Shown piece by piece: positions 35,294 through 44,247 of a stretch of 46,148 bases of DNA. The stretch spans positions 1 through 46,148 of the forward strand of contig JAFDYA010000086.1 of assembly GCA_018267675.1 (NCBI GenBank). The letters run 5' to 3'. The stretch's first letter is position 1. Each line of letters opens with the position of its first letter. The notes beneath the pieces are model-generated. The model saw only the letters and a list, made by a program, of their open reading frames with translations, had not been told where the DNA came from and searched no databases. This stretch comes from Bacteroidota bacterium (GTDB taxonomy: Bacteria; Bacteroidota; Bacteroidia; Chitinophagales; Chitinophagaceae). The translations under genes were made by a program, and so were the position numbers.

Positions 35294-36235
35294 ATGATAA
35301 GCCGTAGAAACATCCGAGTGAAAGTGATGCAGACTTTGTATTCTTTACATACTGCAAATCCTGAAGCCTTCAACACTACCCTTGCAAAGCAAGCCAAGGT
35401 GATGCTGAACCAAAAACTTGAACAGTCGCTTGAACTCTTTACTACCATCATTCTATATACCACATCTGTAGCTCAGTATGCCGAGACAGACGCCCGGCAA
35501 CGGGCTGCTAAATACCTACCCAGCCAAGACGATCTCAATGTAAGTACAAAGATTGCCGGCAACGAGGTGGTCTGGAAGGTTTTGGGAAACAATACCTTTA
35601 GTGAAAAGATAAAAGAATCCCACCTGGAGCGACATCTAGATCCGGACTGGGTAAAAAAACTGTATCAACAACTTGTCAGAACAGAGACCTATCAAACCTA
35701 TATCGCGCAGCAACAACGCAACCCAAAAGATGAGTTAGCCATCTATCGGTTCATCTGGGAAGGCGTCTTAAAAGCGAATGATTCTTTCATTGAATTCCTA
35801 TCCGATGAGCTGCCGAGTTGGGAAGATGATGCGCCAATGTTGGATATGCTTCTAGACAACTTCTTCAAGGGCGTAAACAAGGTGAATTTCTTAAGCCTTA
35901 TTTCCGGTGAAAAGCAACAATATGCACAAGAGCTTTTGGAAAGTGTCCTGGAAAAAGATGAGTTAATAATGACCCTTATCAAGCCCAAATTGCAAAATTG
36001 GGAAGCGGAGCGTGTAGCACTCATTGATCTCATCCTGCTCCGCATGGGTGTTTCTGAATTGCTCTATTTCCCCACTATTCCTACCAAAGTAACCATCAAC
36101 GAATACATCGACTTGGCTAAGCTCTATAGCACACCGCAAAGTGGCCAATTTGTGAACGGCGTATTGGACAATCTTTTGAAAGAATTAAGTATTGAAGGCA
36201 AAATCCGCAAGAATGAGCGGGGAATGAAATCGTAA
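35294..36235 (+). CDS. nusB: Transcription antitermination protein NusB (long Bacteroidetes form)
   Basis: A 313-residue protein. The first residues (MISRRNIRVKVMQTLYSLHT) are the usual R-x-x-R-x-x-A/V-x-Q-x-L-Y NusB start. The C-terminal half (VALIDLILLRMGVSELLYF, then TIPTKVTINEYIDLAKLYS and FVNGVLDNLL) is the conserved NusB helical core. NusB binds boxA RNA with S10 (NusE) in rRNA antitermination. The middle region, about 150 residues longer than in E. coli NusB (139), is typical of Bacteroidetes. Downstream lie a DUF1573 lipoprotein, yajC and coaE, a gene order often seen in this phylum. Confidence 0.94.
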   Translation: MISRRNIRVKVMQTLYSLHTANPEAFNTTLAKQAKVMLNQKLEQSLELFTTIILYTTSVAQYAETDARQRAAKYLPSQDDLNVSTKIAGNEVVWKVLGNNTFSEKIKESHLERHLDPDWVKKLYQQLVRTETYQTYIAQQQRNPKDELAIYRFIWEGVLKANDSFIEFLSDELPSWEDDAPMLDMLLDNFFKGVNKVNFLSLISGEKQQYAQELLESVLEKDELIMTLIKPKLQNWEAERVALIDLILLRMGVSELLYFPTIPTKVTINEYIDLAKLYSTPQSGQFVNGVLDNLLKELSIEGKIRKNERGMKS

Positions 36236-36247
36236 ATTCGCGGCTGA

Positions 36248-36718
36248 ATGATACGCATAGTCTTGCCATTATTGTTGCTATTCGCACTAGCTTCCTGCCA
36301 ATCCGGGCCTACAAAAAAGGTTCCCGAAGGTCAGCTATCCGCTTCTATCATCAATGACCCGAGAACGGCTACAGGATTGGATGTACAGGCTGCGGGTGAA
36401 GCCGCCAAAATGCACTTTGCCGACACGAGCCATAACTTCGGATGGATGAATGAAGGCGAAGTGGTCACACACGACTTTAGTTTTACCAATACCGGGAAAA
36501 GCCCGTTAATCATTGCTGGAGCCAGTACGACCTGTGGTTGCACCGTTCCGGACTATACCAAAGAACCAATTGCACCGGGTAAATCTGGAAATCTAAAAGT
36601 AACCTTTTCCAGTGCGGGCAAGTGGGGACATATCCTTAAGTCAATTGTGGTAAGCAGCAATGCATTTCCAGCAACACAGGTCATAACGATCACTGCCGAC
36701 ATAAAATCTAAAAACTAA
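36248..36718 (+). CDS. DUF1573 lipoprotein
   Basis: A 156-residue lipoprotein (signal peptide MIRIVLPLLLLFALASC, lipobox LASC). Residues about 55-152 form the DUF1573 Ig-like domain: HNFGWMNEGEVVTHDFSFTNTGKSPLII, the highly conserved STTCGCTVPDYTKEPIAPGKSG with its CGC pair, and VTFSSAGKWG. The biological role of DUF1573 proteins is not known to me. The gene starts 12 bases after nusB. A TAAATTCG box (36233-36240) overlaps the nusB stop but is too close to the start to be convincing. Confidence 0.92.
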   Translation: MIRIVLPLLLLFALASCQSGPTKKVPEGQLSASIINDPRTATGLDVQAAGEAAKMHFADTSHNFGWMNEGEVVTHDFSFTNTGKSPLIIAGASTTCGCTVPDYTKEPIAPGKSGNLKVTFSSAGKWGHILKSIVVSSNAFPATQVITITADIKSKN

Positions 36719-36766
36719 ACCATAACCATAGCCGAAAAAAGACGGCAAAATTCAAAAACAAACAAC

Positions 36767-37108
36767 ATGATGATTCAACTTTTGCAAGCCCAAGGCGGTA
36801 GTCCAATGATGAGCGTAATCCTGATGGTCGGGATGATTGCCGTAATGTATTTTTTTATGATTCGCCCACAGCAAAAACGTGCTAAAGAACAAAAAGCATT
36901 TAGTGCTAGCATTGGCGCGAATGAACAAATTGTTACCAGCTCCGGTATCCATGGCCGCATCAACCGAATCAATGATGACAGTTCTGTACAGCTTGAAATT
37001 TCCCGTGGTGTATTCATCACGATCGAACGCTCGGCAATCTCTATGGAGATGACCCAAGCGTTGCGCAAACGTGGTGTCTCTGAAAGCACTGCCGTTACTG
37101 CATCCTAA
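36767..37108 (+). CDS. yajC: Sec translocon accessory subunit YajC
   Basis: A 113-residue protein with one N-terminal membrane helix (about residues 12-30; MMSVILMVGMIAVMYFFMIRP) followed by the family motif RPQQKRAKEQKAF. The cytoplasmic domain reads GANEQIVTSSGIHGRINRINDDSSVQLEISRGVFITIERSAI. YajC associates with SecDF in protein export. Length and motifs are normal. Two ATG codons (36767, 36770) are possible. It lies between a DUF1573 lipoprotein and coaE and is followed by a terminator-like hairpin. Confidence 0.95.
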   Translation: MMIQLLQAQGGSPMMSVILMVGMIAVMYFFMIRPQQKRAKEQKAFSASIGANEQIVTSSGIHGRINRINDDSSVQLEISRGVFITIERSAISMEMTQALRKRGVSESTAVTAS

Positions 37109-37133
37109 TATTTTTATCCGTTTTGTAAATTTG

Positions 37134-37167
37134 AAGCACCGGCAAATGCCGGTGCTTTATTTTTTTG
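37134..37167 (+). terminator. Intrinsic terminator after yajC
   Basis: AAGCACCGGC (37134-37143) pairs perfectly with GCCGGTGCTT (37148-37157) around a four-base loop, followed by a T-rich tail (TATTTTTTT). It ends only a few bases before coaE, so coaE would need read-through or its own promoter. Confidence 0.88.
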
Positions 37168-37171
37168 ACAC

Positions 37172-37783
37172 ATGGAAGGATTAAAAGTAGGGATCACCGG
37201 CGGCATCGGTAGTGGCAAGACAACAGTCTGTCGGATTTTTGAAGTACTTGGCATTCCTGTCTTTTATGCAGATGATAGAGCAAAGGCGCTAATGAACGAC
37301 AACCAAGACTTGATGGCCACCCTCAAGCACACGTTTGGTAATGAACTATATTCCGAAGGCGAACTCAACCGCCAACTATTGGCAAAAAAAGTCTTTAACG
37401 ACCCTGCAGCACTCAGAGAGCTCAATCAGCTTGTGCATCCTGCCACAAAACGCGACTATCATCAATGGCTCCAAAAGCAGAACACCGCCTATACTCTAAA
37501 AGAGGCCGCTTTGTTTTTTGAAACAGGTATCAATAAGGATATGAATATTCTTATTGGTGTTTCTGCTCCGCAGAACCTAAGAATAGAAAGGGTAAAAAGC
37601 CGATCAGGATTGACCGAAACTGAAATTATGGCAAGGATCCAACAGCAAATGGATGAGGATGAAAAAATGAGTCGCTGCCATCTAGTGCTTATCAATGACG
37701 ACCTGCAAGCATTGCTCCCTCAAGTTCTAAACCTTCATCAGTATTTGCTGCGCCAAGCTACATTGATGCGAAACGAATCATAA
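37172..37783 (+). CDS. coaE: Dephospho-CoA kinase
   Basis: A 203-residue kinase for the last step of coenzyme A synthesis (phosphorylates the 3'-OH of dephospho-CoA). The P-loop GGIGSGKTT is at residues 10-18, followed by VFYADDRAKAL, where the Asp binds substrate. Then come LNQLVHPATKRDYHQWL and VKSRSGLTETEIMARIQQQM, the lid region. Length is normal. The start is 64 bases after yajC, immediately after a terminator. It is convergent with fumC, with a shared hairpin between them. Confidence 0.95.
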   Translation: MEGLKVGITGGIGSGKTTVCRIFEVLGIPVFYADDRAKALMNDNQDLMATLKHTFGNELYSEGELNRQLLAKKVFNDPAALRELNQLVHPATKRDYHQWLQKQNTAYTLKEAALFFETGINKDMNILIGVSAPQNLRIERVKSRSGLTETEIMARIQQQMDEDEKMSRCHLVLINDDLQALLPQVLNLHQYLLRQATLMRNES

Positions 37784-37812
37784 AAGTGCAACCAAATTAT
37801 CGTACAACAAAA

Positions 37813-37837
37813 TGGCCGCCTCGCGAGGAGACGGCCA
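37813..37837. terminator. Hairpin between coaE and fumC, probably bidirectional
   Basis: TGGCCGCCTC (37813-37822) pairs with GAGACGGCCA (37828-37837) around GCGAG, with one mismatch that becomes G-U on the minus strand. Flanking A/T runs (AAAA on the left, AAAAAA on the right) are modest, so it is a weaker terminator for both genes. Confidence 0.65.
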
Positions 37838-37871
37838 AAAAATAACAAAGGCAACACGGCGCTTGGGAGGA

Positions 37872-39296
37872 CTAACTAGGCAATTCACCCACCATCATTT
37901 CAGGGCGAACCCACTCGTCAAACTGTGCTTCCGTCATGTGTTCAAAATCTAATCCTTTGAGTGTGTATTCAACTGCGGCTTGCTTCAACGTAATGCCGCG
38001 TTTGTGCGCATCTTGAGCAATACCGGCTGCGTTGTAATAGCCAATTTTAGTATTAAGTGCGGTGACCAACATCAAGGAATTGGAAACATGCGCAGCAATA
38101 TTCTTTTCGATTGGCTCTAGGCCTACAGCGCATTTATCATTGAAAGAAACACAACCTTCACCGATCAGTCGGGCACTATGCAGGAAGTTGAAAATCATCA
38201 TCGGTTTGAAGACATTCAATTCAAAATGCCCATTACTTCCACCAACAGAAATAGCCACATCATTCCCCATAACTTGTGCGGCAATCATCGTCAAGGCTTC
38301 GCATTGAGTAGGGTTCACCTTGCCCGGCATAATAGAAGATCCGGGTTCATTGTCGGGGATATGCAATTCGCCAATCCCAGCTCTTGGGCCGGAAGACAAC
38401 ATGCGAATATCATTGGCAATTTTCATAAGGCTCACGGCAATCATCTTCAGTGCACCGTGACTCTCAACAATAGCGTCATGCGCTGCAAGTGACTCAAATT
38501 TATTCTCGGCTGTCACAAAAGGAAGTCCGGTAAGCTTGGCAATATTCTCAGCTACTTTTTCTGCATAGCCTGCGGGTGTATTTAATCCTGTCCCCACAGC
38601 AGTACCGCCAAGAGCCAACTCCGAAAGATGTTCCAGGGTATTGTTCAAGGCCTTTAATCCATGCGTCAATTGGCTCACATAGCCGCTCAACTCCTGACCA
38701 ACGGTAAGTGGTGTCGCATCCATAAAATGGGTACGACCAATCTTCACCACGTGCATAAACTCTTTGCTCTTTGCAGCAAGGGTATCTCGCAATTTTGTTA
38801 CACCCGGAATGGTGATATCCACCAGCATTTTGTAGGCAGCAATATGCATTGCTGTTGGGAAGGTGTCATTACTTGACTGGCTTTTATTCACATCATCATT
38901 CGGGTTCAGCGCTTTCTTTTCATCCATCAGGGAGCCACCATTCAATACATGTGCACGATAGGCCACCACTTCATTGACATTCATATTGCTTTGTGTGCCG
39001 GAGCCTGTCTGCCAAACCACAAGCGGGAATTCTTGATCCAACTTACCTTCAAGGATTTCATCACATACTTGTGCGATCAAATTTCGTTTCTCGTCGGTAA
39101 GGACACCAAGTTCGTTATTTGTGATTGCAGCAGCTTTCTTCAAGTAGGCAAAAGCCTTAATGATTTCGCGAGGCATTTTATTAGTGTCCTGCGCAATTTT
39201 AAAATTGTCGATGGAGCGCTGTGTTTGCGCGCCATAAAACGCTGTAGCCGGCACTTGTACCAGGCCCATTGTGTCTTTCTCGGTACGGAATTCCAT
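37872..39296 (-). CDS. fumC: Fumarate hydratase, class II
   Basis: A 474-residue enzyme that interconverts fumarate and malate in the TCA cycle. Fumarase/aspartase family motifs are [42 protein letters not shown] and the signature [16 protein letters not shown]. Family knowledge separates FumC from aspartase by segments such as [14 protein letters not shown] favour FumC. The N-terminus [11 protein letters not shown] is typical. A TAnnTTCG element (TACCTTCG, 39339-39346 on the minus strand) lies 43 bases upstream. It is monocistronic. Confidence 0.95.
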   Translation of the reverse strand: MEFRTEKDTMGLVQVPATAFYGAQTQRSIDNFKIAQDTNKMPREIIKAFAYLKKAAAITNNELGVLTDEKRNLIAQVCDEILEGKLDQEFPLVVWQTGSGTQSNMNVNEVVAYRAHVLNGGSLMDEKKALNPNDDVNKSQSSNDTFPTAMHIAAYKMLVDITIPGVTKLRDTLAAKSKEFMHVVKIGRTHFMDATPLTVGQELSGYVSQLTHGLKALNNTLEHLSELALGGTAVGTGLNTPAGYAEKVAENIAKLTGLPFVTAENKFESLAAHDAIVESHGALKMIAVSLMKIANDIRMLSSGPRAGIGELHIPDNEPGSSIMPGKVNPTQCEALTMIAAQVMGNDVAISVGGSNGHFELNVFKPMMIFNFLHSARLIGEGCVSFNDKCAVGLEPIEKNIAAHVSNSLMLVTALNTKIGYYNAAGIAQDAHKRGITLKQAAVEYTLKGLDFEHMTEAQFDEWVRPEMMVGELPS

Positions 39297-39338
39297 GAAT
39301 ATTGATGTTGGTTAAGATTCAAATACTAAAAATCGGCG

Positions 39339-39346
39339 CGAAGGTA
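39339..39346 (-). promoter_or_regulatory. Candidate -7 element for fumC
   Basis: TACCTTCG on the minus strand fits TAnnTTCG, 43 bases upstream of the ATG. Confidence 0.45.
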
Positions 39347-39389
39347 AACCGATGCGCTTAGTACTCTTTGCATTTCTCGGAGTTTTTTA

Positions 39390-40082
39390 TCAAGAACCGG
39401 CAAATAGCTGGCCAATAAAATAGGCTGCAGCAGCAGCTATAGAGCCGATGAACATAATCCGTGTAGCACCCATCCATGGGTTCTGTCCAGTTGCCTTTGC
39501 TTTGAAAAAACCGAAGAGAAAAAGGCAACATACCGTTACCACACAAGACCAACTTAAGCTCTGAGTAGGCGTATTGAAAAAGAAATAGGGTAACAACGGA
39601 ACAATTCCACCAACGATATACGCACCACCGATATTCAACGCACTGTTTCGTGCTCGTTTCGGGTCCGGTTTATCCAAGCCCAATTCATACTTCATCATGA
39701 AGTCCACCCATTTCTCTTTGTCTTTTGTCATTTCATCAGCAATCAAATTTTGGGTGGATGTGCTTAGACCTAATTCCGCAAAAACATCCCGAACTTCTTG
39801 CTTTTCCTGCTCTGGTACTTGTTCTACCTCTTGATACTCTCTTTGCAGTTCCGCTTCATAATGTTCTACCTCGGTACGACCGGCCAAATAGCCCCCCAGG
39901 CCCATAGCAATAGAACCTGCTACAATTTCGGCAAAACCAGCGGTAAGGATAACGTTATTACTTACTACTGCCCCACTCAATCCGGCGGCCAATGCAAAGG
40001 GGACGGTAAGCCCGTCACTCATACCAATCACCACATCCCTTAGAAAATCCGATGATTGAAAATGTGCCTCTTTGGTTATCAC
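39390..40082 (-). CDS. VIT1/CCC1-family Fe2+/Mn2+ transporter
   Basis: A membrane protein of the vacuolar iron transporter family. Helix 1 reads DFLRDVVIGMSDGLTVPFALAAGLSGA and helix 2 carries AEIVAGSIAMGLGGYLAGRTEVEHYEAELQREYQEVE, followed by the acidic metal-binding hairpin characteristic of VIT1. Three more helices complete the fold. I place the start at the GTG ending at 40082 (VITKEAHFQSSDF), 2 bases after the rocD stop. A TTG further upstream (40130) would overlap rocD by 46 bases and adds no conserved sequence. This gives 230 residues. It probably moves ferrous iron or manganese out of the cytoplasm; the metal is inferred. Co-transcription with rocD is likely. Confidence 0.9.
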   Translation of the reverse strand: MITKEAHFQSSDFLRDVVIGMSDGLTVPFALAAGLSGAVVSNNVILTAGFAEIVAGSIAMGLGGYLAGRTEVEHYEAELQREYQEVEQVPEQEKQEVRDVFAELGLSTSTQNLIADEMTKDKEKWVDFMMKYELGLDKPDPKRARNSALNIGGAYIVGGIVPLLPYFFFNTPTQSLSWSCVVTVCCLFLFGFFKAKATGQNPWMGATRIMFIGSIAAAAAYFIGQLFAGS

Positions 40083-40084
40083 TT

Positions 40085-41323
40085 CTATGCTGAAAATGCG
40101 AGCAATGTTTTTCGGATGATCTCTAGGCAATCATCAATTTGTGCCTTGGAGATAACTAAAGGTGGTGCCAGGCGAATGATATGACCGTGGGTCGGCTTGG
40201 CCAAAAGGCCATTATCCCGCAAAGCCATGCAGAGTTCCCAGGCTGCGTCTTTGTTTGGATGATCAATCACGATCGCATTCAAAAGACCTTTGCCCCGAAC
40301 TTTAGAGATATGAGCACCTTTCATGGCGTTGAGCCCTTCTCGAAAATACTTCCCCAGCTTCATTGCATTCTCGGCAAGATTTTCATCTATTAACACCTGC
40401 ATTGCTGCCATGGCCACCTTGCAAGCCAAAGGATTGCCACCATAGGTAGATCCATGTTCCCCGGGCTTTATGGTGAGCATAATTTCGTCGTTGGTCAATA
40501 CGGCACTTATGGGCATAACGCCACCAGACAAAGCCTTTCCTAGAATTAAAATATCAGGATGCACATTTTCATAATCGCAAGCCAACATCTTTCCTGTCCG
40601 AGCTAAGCCAGTCTGTATTTCATCTGCAATAAACAACACATTGGCTGCTTTACAGATTGCAAATGCCTCAGCAAGGTATCCATCATCCGGCACCATAACG
40701 CCAGCTTCCCCCTGAATAGGTTCCACTAAAAATGCCGATACATTTTTATCTTTTACCGCCTCACGAAGGGTATCCAAATCATTGTAGGGAATGCTCAGAT
40801 ATCCGGGAATAAAGGGACCGAAATTCTTCCGTGCTGTTGGATCGCTACTGAACGAGATTACATTGATCGTGCGACCGTGAAAATTTTGTTTACAAACCAA
40901 TACAACCGCATCATTTTCAGGTACCCCTTTTACTTCGTATGCCCATTTACGCGCCAGTTTTATTGCTGTTTCTACTGCTTCTACACCGGTATTCATCGGG
41001 AGCAGTTTATCATAGCCAAATAGCTGAGTCATGAAGTGTTCATACCCTCCCAACAAATCATTGTAAAAAGCGCGAGAAGTAAGTGTAAGCTTGGAAGCCT
41101 GCTCCACCAATGCTGCAACAATCTTTGGATGGCAATGTCCTTGATTCACCGCTGAATAACCCGACAGAAAATCGAAGTATTTTTTACCATCTACGTCCCA
41201 AACATGAACCCCCTCCCCTTTGCTCAATACTACGGGTAAGGGATGATAATTATGGGCGCCAAATTGCTCTTCCTGCTCAATAAAAAGCTGTGCCTTTGCT
41301 GATGTTTCTACGATTTCCAACAT
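40085..41323 (-). CDS. rocD: Ornithine aminotransferase
   Basis: A 412-residue PLP-dependent class III aminotransferase converting ornithine and 2-oxoglutarate to glutamate semialdehyde and glutamate. Motifs are [54 protein letters not shown] and [20 protein letters not shown]. They continue with [18 protein letters not shown], the Schiff-base Lys in ILGKALSGG, and [17 protein letters not shown]. These are the hallmark blocks of RocD in preference to ArgD. The start is ATG. A TAnnTTTG element ends only 4 bases upstream, which implies a nearly leaderless transcript. The downstream metal transporter gene follows without spacing. Confidence 0.96.
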   Translation of the reverse strand: MLEIVETSAKAQLFIEQEEQFGAHNYHPLPVVLSKGEGVHVWDVDGKKYFDFLSGYSAVNQGHCHPKIVAALVEQASKLTLTSRAFYNDLLGGYEHFMTQLFGYDKLLPMNTGVEAVETAIKLARKWAYEVKGVPENDAVVLVCKQNFHGRTINVISFSSDPTARKNFGPFIPGYLSIPYNDLDTLREAVKDKNVSAFLVEPIQGEAGVMVPDDGYLAEAFAICKAANVLFIADEIQTGLARTGKMLACDYENVHPDILILGKALSGGVMPISAVLTNDEIMLTIKPGEHGSTYGGNPLACKVAMAAMQVLIDENLAENAMKLGKYFREGLNAMKGAHISKVRGKGLLNAIVIDHPNKDAAWELCMALRDNGLLAKPTHGHIIRLAPPLVISKAQIDDCLEIIRKTLLAFSA

Positions 41324-41327
41324 ACTG

Positions 41328-41335
41328 CAAAGCTA
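41328..41335 (-). promoter_or_regulatory. Promoter -7 element directly at the rocD start
   Basis: TAGCTTTG on the minus strand is an exact TAnnTTTG match and ends 4 bases before the rocD ATG, so the transcript would have almost no 5' leader. Confidence 0.5.
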
Positions 41336-41361
41336 AATCATTAGCTACATTCAAAATTGTG

Positions 41362-42339
41362 CTACCTAATTTCGTTAACTTTTGGCAAGGCTACCCGCTC
41401 ATGCTCCCCAAGTTTATCCAGCTCTAGCAATGTGTATTGACCGCTTGGGTCCAGACGAGACATTGGTAAAAACTTTGCACCAAAAACCAGCTCTTGATAG
41501 GTGTAGGAACTACGTTGTTGCACAGTATTGGAGAAATGATCGTCAAAGGCTCTAATATTGACCATCACCTCTACTCTATTGTCTTTGAAATCTTGTTCAG
41601 TAAACCCATACAAGGGACTTTCTTCATTGATGGGATGTACCAAGGTCCAACTCAATGCCAGGGACACGACTTTACTAATCTCCAATTTTAGTGTATAAAA
41701 TTTAGTTTTAAGGACACCTTCCTCCAGGACATGCATAGCGAGGCTCACATTGGCATCCACATCCGTGAGATGATTGTTTTTGAATGTTGCCAGGCGGAAC
41801 ATTAACGCGGTAGCCCCTCGGTAGGGCGCTATCAGAAATTGATCACTAAACCGGATATAGGCTTTCGGGCGGGAAAATCTTCCGTAGAAGACACCCGTCA
41901 CCAGTGCAAATGCAAGGATACCGACCATAGACTCAAACGAAGCCAAAGTATTTGCTGTAATCCCAACCGGAGAAATATGACCATAACCTACGGTGGTCAG
42001 GGTTTGGGCAGAGAAAAAGAACGCTGTTAGAAATTGGTTCATCTGGGTCTCTTGCAGTGTTGCGCCGTCGAGGCCGTCAATTCCGATAAAATAAAACGCT
42101 GTAGCGAATAGGATATTCAAAGCAAAATAAAATCCGAAGACCAGCAATAGGAACTTCCAGCGGGGCATCCTCAAGAGAACATGATACAGACTCAGGCGAT
42201 CAAAAATCGGGATGCCGGTCTTCTTAATATTTATATTCCCATCACGATTGATAAGTCGCCCCCCTTCAATAGCGCTATTGGGTGAAAAGCCGGTATTCTC
42301 CACGTTCGGGAGCCGTTGTCGATGTATAAATTTTGCCAT
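41362..42339 (-). CDS. Kir-type (inward rectifier) potassium channel
   Basis: A 325-residue two-transmembrane channel. Helix 1 (about 62-88) is followed by the pore helix and the selectivity filter TVGYG (residues 116-120, in TLTTVGYGHISPVG). Helix 2 (about 133-155) comes next, and then a cytoplasmic IRK immunoglobulin-like domain (from about 165; SRPKAYIRFSDQFLIAPYRGATALMFRLATFK). Bacterial relatives (KirBac) are gated by lipids and pH. Length agrees with KirBac. The gene starts 3 bases after the stop of a flippase gene, so it is probably translated from the same polycistronic message, an unexpected pairing. It is followed by rocD on its own promoter. Confidence 0.94.
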   Translation of the reverse strand: MAKFIHRQRLPNVENTGFSPNSAIEGGRLINRDGNINIKKTGIPIFDRLSLYHVLLRMPRWKFLLLVFGFYFALNILFATAFYFIGIDGLDGATLQETQMNQFLTAFFFSAQTLTTVGYGHISPVGITANTLASFESMVGILAFALVTGVFYGRFSRPKAYIRFSDQFLIAPYRGATALMFRLATFKNNHLTDVDANVSLAMHVLEEGVLKTKFYTLKLEISKVVSLALSWTLVHPINEESPLYGFTEQDFKDNRVEVMVNIRAFDDHFSNTVQQRSSYTYQELVFGAKFLPMSRLDPSGQYTLLELDKLGEHERVALPKVNEIR

Positions 42340-42342
42340 TGT

Positions 42343-43767
42343 CTAGCTTCTAGCCACGAAAATAGGCAGCAGGCTTAATACGACAGTAACGACAGTGACA
42401 CCGGCAGCCACGAAGAGTTGCCAAATAAGTCCAAAAGAATCGCCTAAGACTAAACTGAGGCAAAAGAATAGTATTCCATATCCCAATAACTGGAGTAGCC
42501 AAGTGCGGAGCGGTAAAAGGGACACTAAGGGTTGGTTCGTTGCTCGTGAGGTATGATACAGATAAAATACAGCTTGAAAAAAACTACTGACCACAAAAGC
42601 CCAAACGATCCCTTTAAGCCCCAAAACATGATATAAGGGGAAAGCTAGACTACAAGCAAAAACCAAGTCCAACACTGCTCCAAGATTGATGATATGCACC
42701 TTGTTGAGGTGCTGCAGAATTGCAGTGAAATTATACGCCCGTAGTGGCAATACCAGTATAGAAATAGCGAAGAGCGGCACTGCTGCGCTATACTTTTCAC
42801 TAAACAAAAAAAGGATAAACTCTTGCCTAAAGAAGAATAAAAAGAAAAAAATCGGGAACACTACCCGAGATAAAATTGACCCGGAAGTACGCATTAACTG
42901 CAACTTGGAAAGCTGCACCTGTGGCCCTTTTGCCATTTGCTGCAATAAACTGCTACCTACAGCTCCTAATACAATCGGTATGAAAGGTACTTCTGTAGTC
43001 CCTATAAAATAGACGGAGAATAATGCCGGGGCAATAAGTATAGCCAACACAAACTTATCCACATACCGAACAGCTACTTGTACCAGATCATAAATACCGA
43101 GTTGCAGCCATTGCCGCCGGATGTTTCGTGGAATTTTTCGACACCGCAGCCCCACAGCATTTTCCCGAAATACCTTCCCGGAAACGATTAATAGAATACA
43201 AAAGCGCAACGCACTGAGTAGGAAAATTCCCCAGATCAACGTAGCAAAAGAAAGACCGAGTACCAGAAACAGTAGGTGAAGCGTCAAGAATGCAAGGGCA
43301 TGAAGCAAACTTACTAATGCCGCTATACCAAGCCTGGCCTGCACAATAAGATAGGTCTCGGTCAAGAGACTACCTACTTGGGCGAGCAGTAAGATGGGCA
43401 AGGCTGCCGTTGGATAAGTATCGTAATCTTTTAAAAGAAAAGCAAGAATCAGTCCCAACAGGGCTACCCACAAGCCGTAGAGTACGACATGACGAGGCTT
43501 CAACAGCATCAACCACCGATTAATCGTCCTTCCGTCATGTGTAAGTGCTAAGGGTGCAAGGCCAAGCCCCGCCAAAACGATGAGGATAGCTGTATCTACC
43601 CAAAGCGCTTGGTACTTCCCAAACAGCGCTGCAGGAAGTTTATGGGAAAACAAAATGGCCACAACCAGCAAGGCCAATGCCGGAAAAAAGCGAATAACAA
43701 AAATGGATGCACTATGCGAAATCAGTTTGTGCTGCATTCCGAAGCTTTGCCTGTTTGTCGCACTCAT
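42343..43767 (-). CDS. Polysaccharide/oligosaccharide flippase-like membrane protein
   Basis: A 474-residue protein with about 12-14 membrane helices and a PST/MATE-like layout (KLISHSASIFVIRFFPALALL at the start, FGKYQALWVD, then KFVLAILIAPALFSVYFIG). It should export a lipid-linked glycan or teichoic acid-like precursor. Two ATG starts are possible (43767 or 43737). Both overlap the preceding acetyltransferase stop (43712), by 56 or 26 bases, so translational coupling is likely. It is only weakly similar by eye to the other flippase at 22657-24141. The substrate is unknown. Confidence 0.85.
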   Translation of the reverse strand: MSATNRQSFGMQHKLISHSASIFVIRFFPALALLVVAILFSHKLPAALFGKYQALWVDTAILIVLAGLGLAPLALTHDGRTINRWLMLLKPRHVVLYGLWVALLGLILAFLLKDYDTYPTAALPILLLAQVGSLLTETYLIVQARLGIAALVSLLHALAFLTLHLLFLVLGLSFATLIWGIFLLSALRFCILLIVSGKVFRENAVGLRCRKIPRNIRRQWLQLGIYDLVQVAVRYVDKFVLAILIAPALFSVYFIGTTEVPFIPIVLGAVGSSLLQQMAKGPQVQLSKLQLMRTSGSILSRVVFPIFFFLFFFRQEFILFLFSEKYSAAVPLFAISILVLPLRAYNFTAILQHLNKVHIINLGAVLDLVFACSLAFPLYHVLGLKGIVWAFVVSSFFQAVFYLYHTSRATNQPLVSLLPLRTWLLQLLGYGILFFCLSLVLGDSFGLIWQLFVAAGVTVVTVVLSLLPIFVARS

Positions 43768-44233
43768 CTTTGGATAATTTTTTAATGACCCGTGCAGGAT
43801 TTCCCGCCACTACACAATAGCCTTCTTCAAAACTTTGTGTTACTACAGCCCCTGCGCCGACTATGGTAAAATCGCCCAAACGAACGCCAGGCAAGACTAC
43901 CGCACCCATCCCCAACCAGCAAAACCTACCAATATGTATTGGCGGAGCACTGACCATTAAATCGTTGTTATACAAATCATGGTTACCGGAAATGATCCCC
44001 ACATTTGGGCCTAGATTAGTATAGTCCCCGATATACACCCCGTTACTCGCATTGATGTAAACACCAGGAGAGTCACCCGGCCAGGTGCCCACGCCCACAT
44101 CAAGCCCTTGCGGATGATGAATAGTAGCCGTATGATGCACTGCCCAGGACACCTTCGCATTTTGGCGAAACACCTTCCGGAATAAAAAATCCAAAAGGCG
44201 AAAACTACGGCTACAAACTTGTTTCAAGGGCAT
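43712..44233 (-). CDS. Left-handed beta-helix acyltransferase (WcaF-like)
   Basis: A 173-residue hexapeptide-repeat acetyltransferase. Visible repeats are YINASNGVYIGDYTNLGPNVGIISG and IHIGRFCWLGMGAVVLPGVRLGDFTIVGAGAVV, with the catalytic-type His of SGNHDLYNND. It ends VVAGNPARVIKKL, the usual closing coil. It should O-acetylate a sugar in surface glycan assembly using acetyl-CoA; the acceptor is unknown. The gene begins 14 bases after the YfhO stop and overlaps the flippase gene, so it belongs to a YfhO-acetyltransferase-flippase-Kir operon. Confidence 0.88.
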   Translation of the reverse strand: MPLKQVCSRSFRLLDFLFRKVFRQNAKVSWAVHHTATIHHPQGLDVGVGTWPGDSPGVYINASNGVYIGDYTNLGPNVGIISGNHDLYNNDLMVSAPPIHIGRFCWLGMGAVVLPGVRLGDFTIVGAGAVVTQSFEEGYCVVAGNPARVIKKLSKDECDKQAKLRNAAQTDFA

Positions 44234-44247
44234 GACATAGCTAATGG

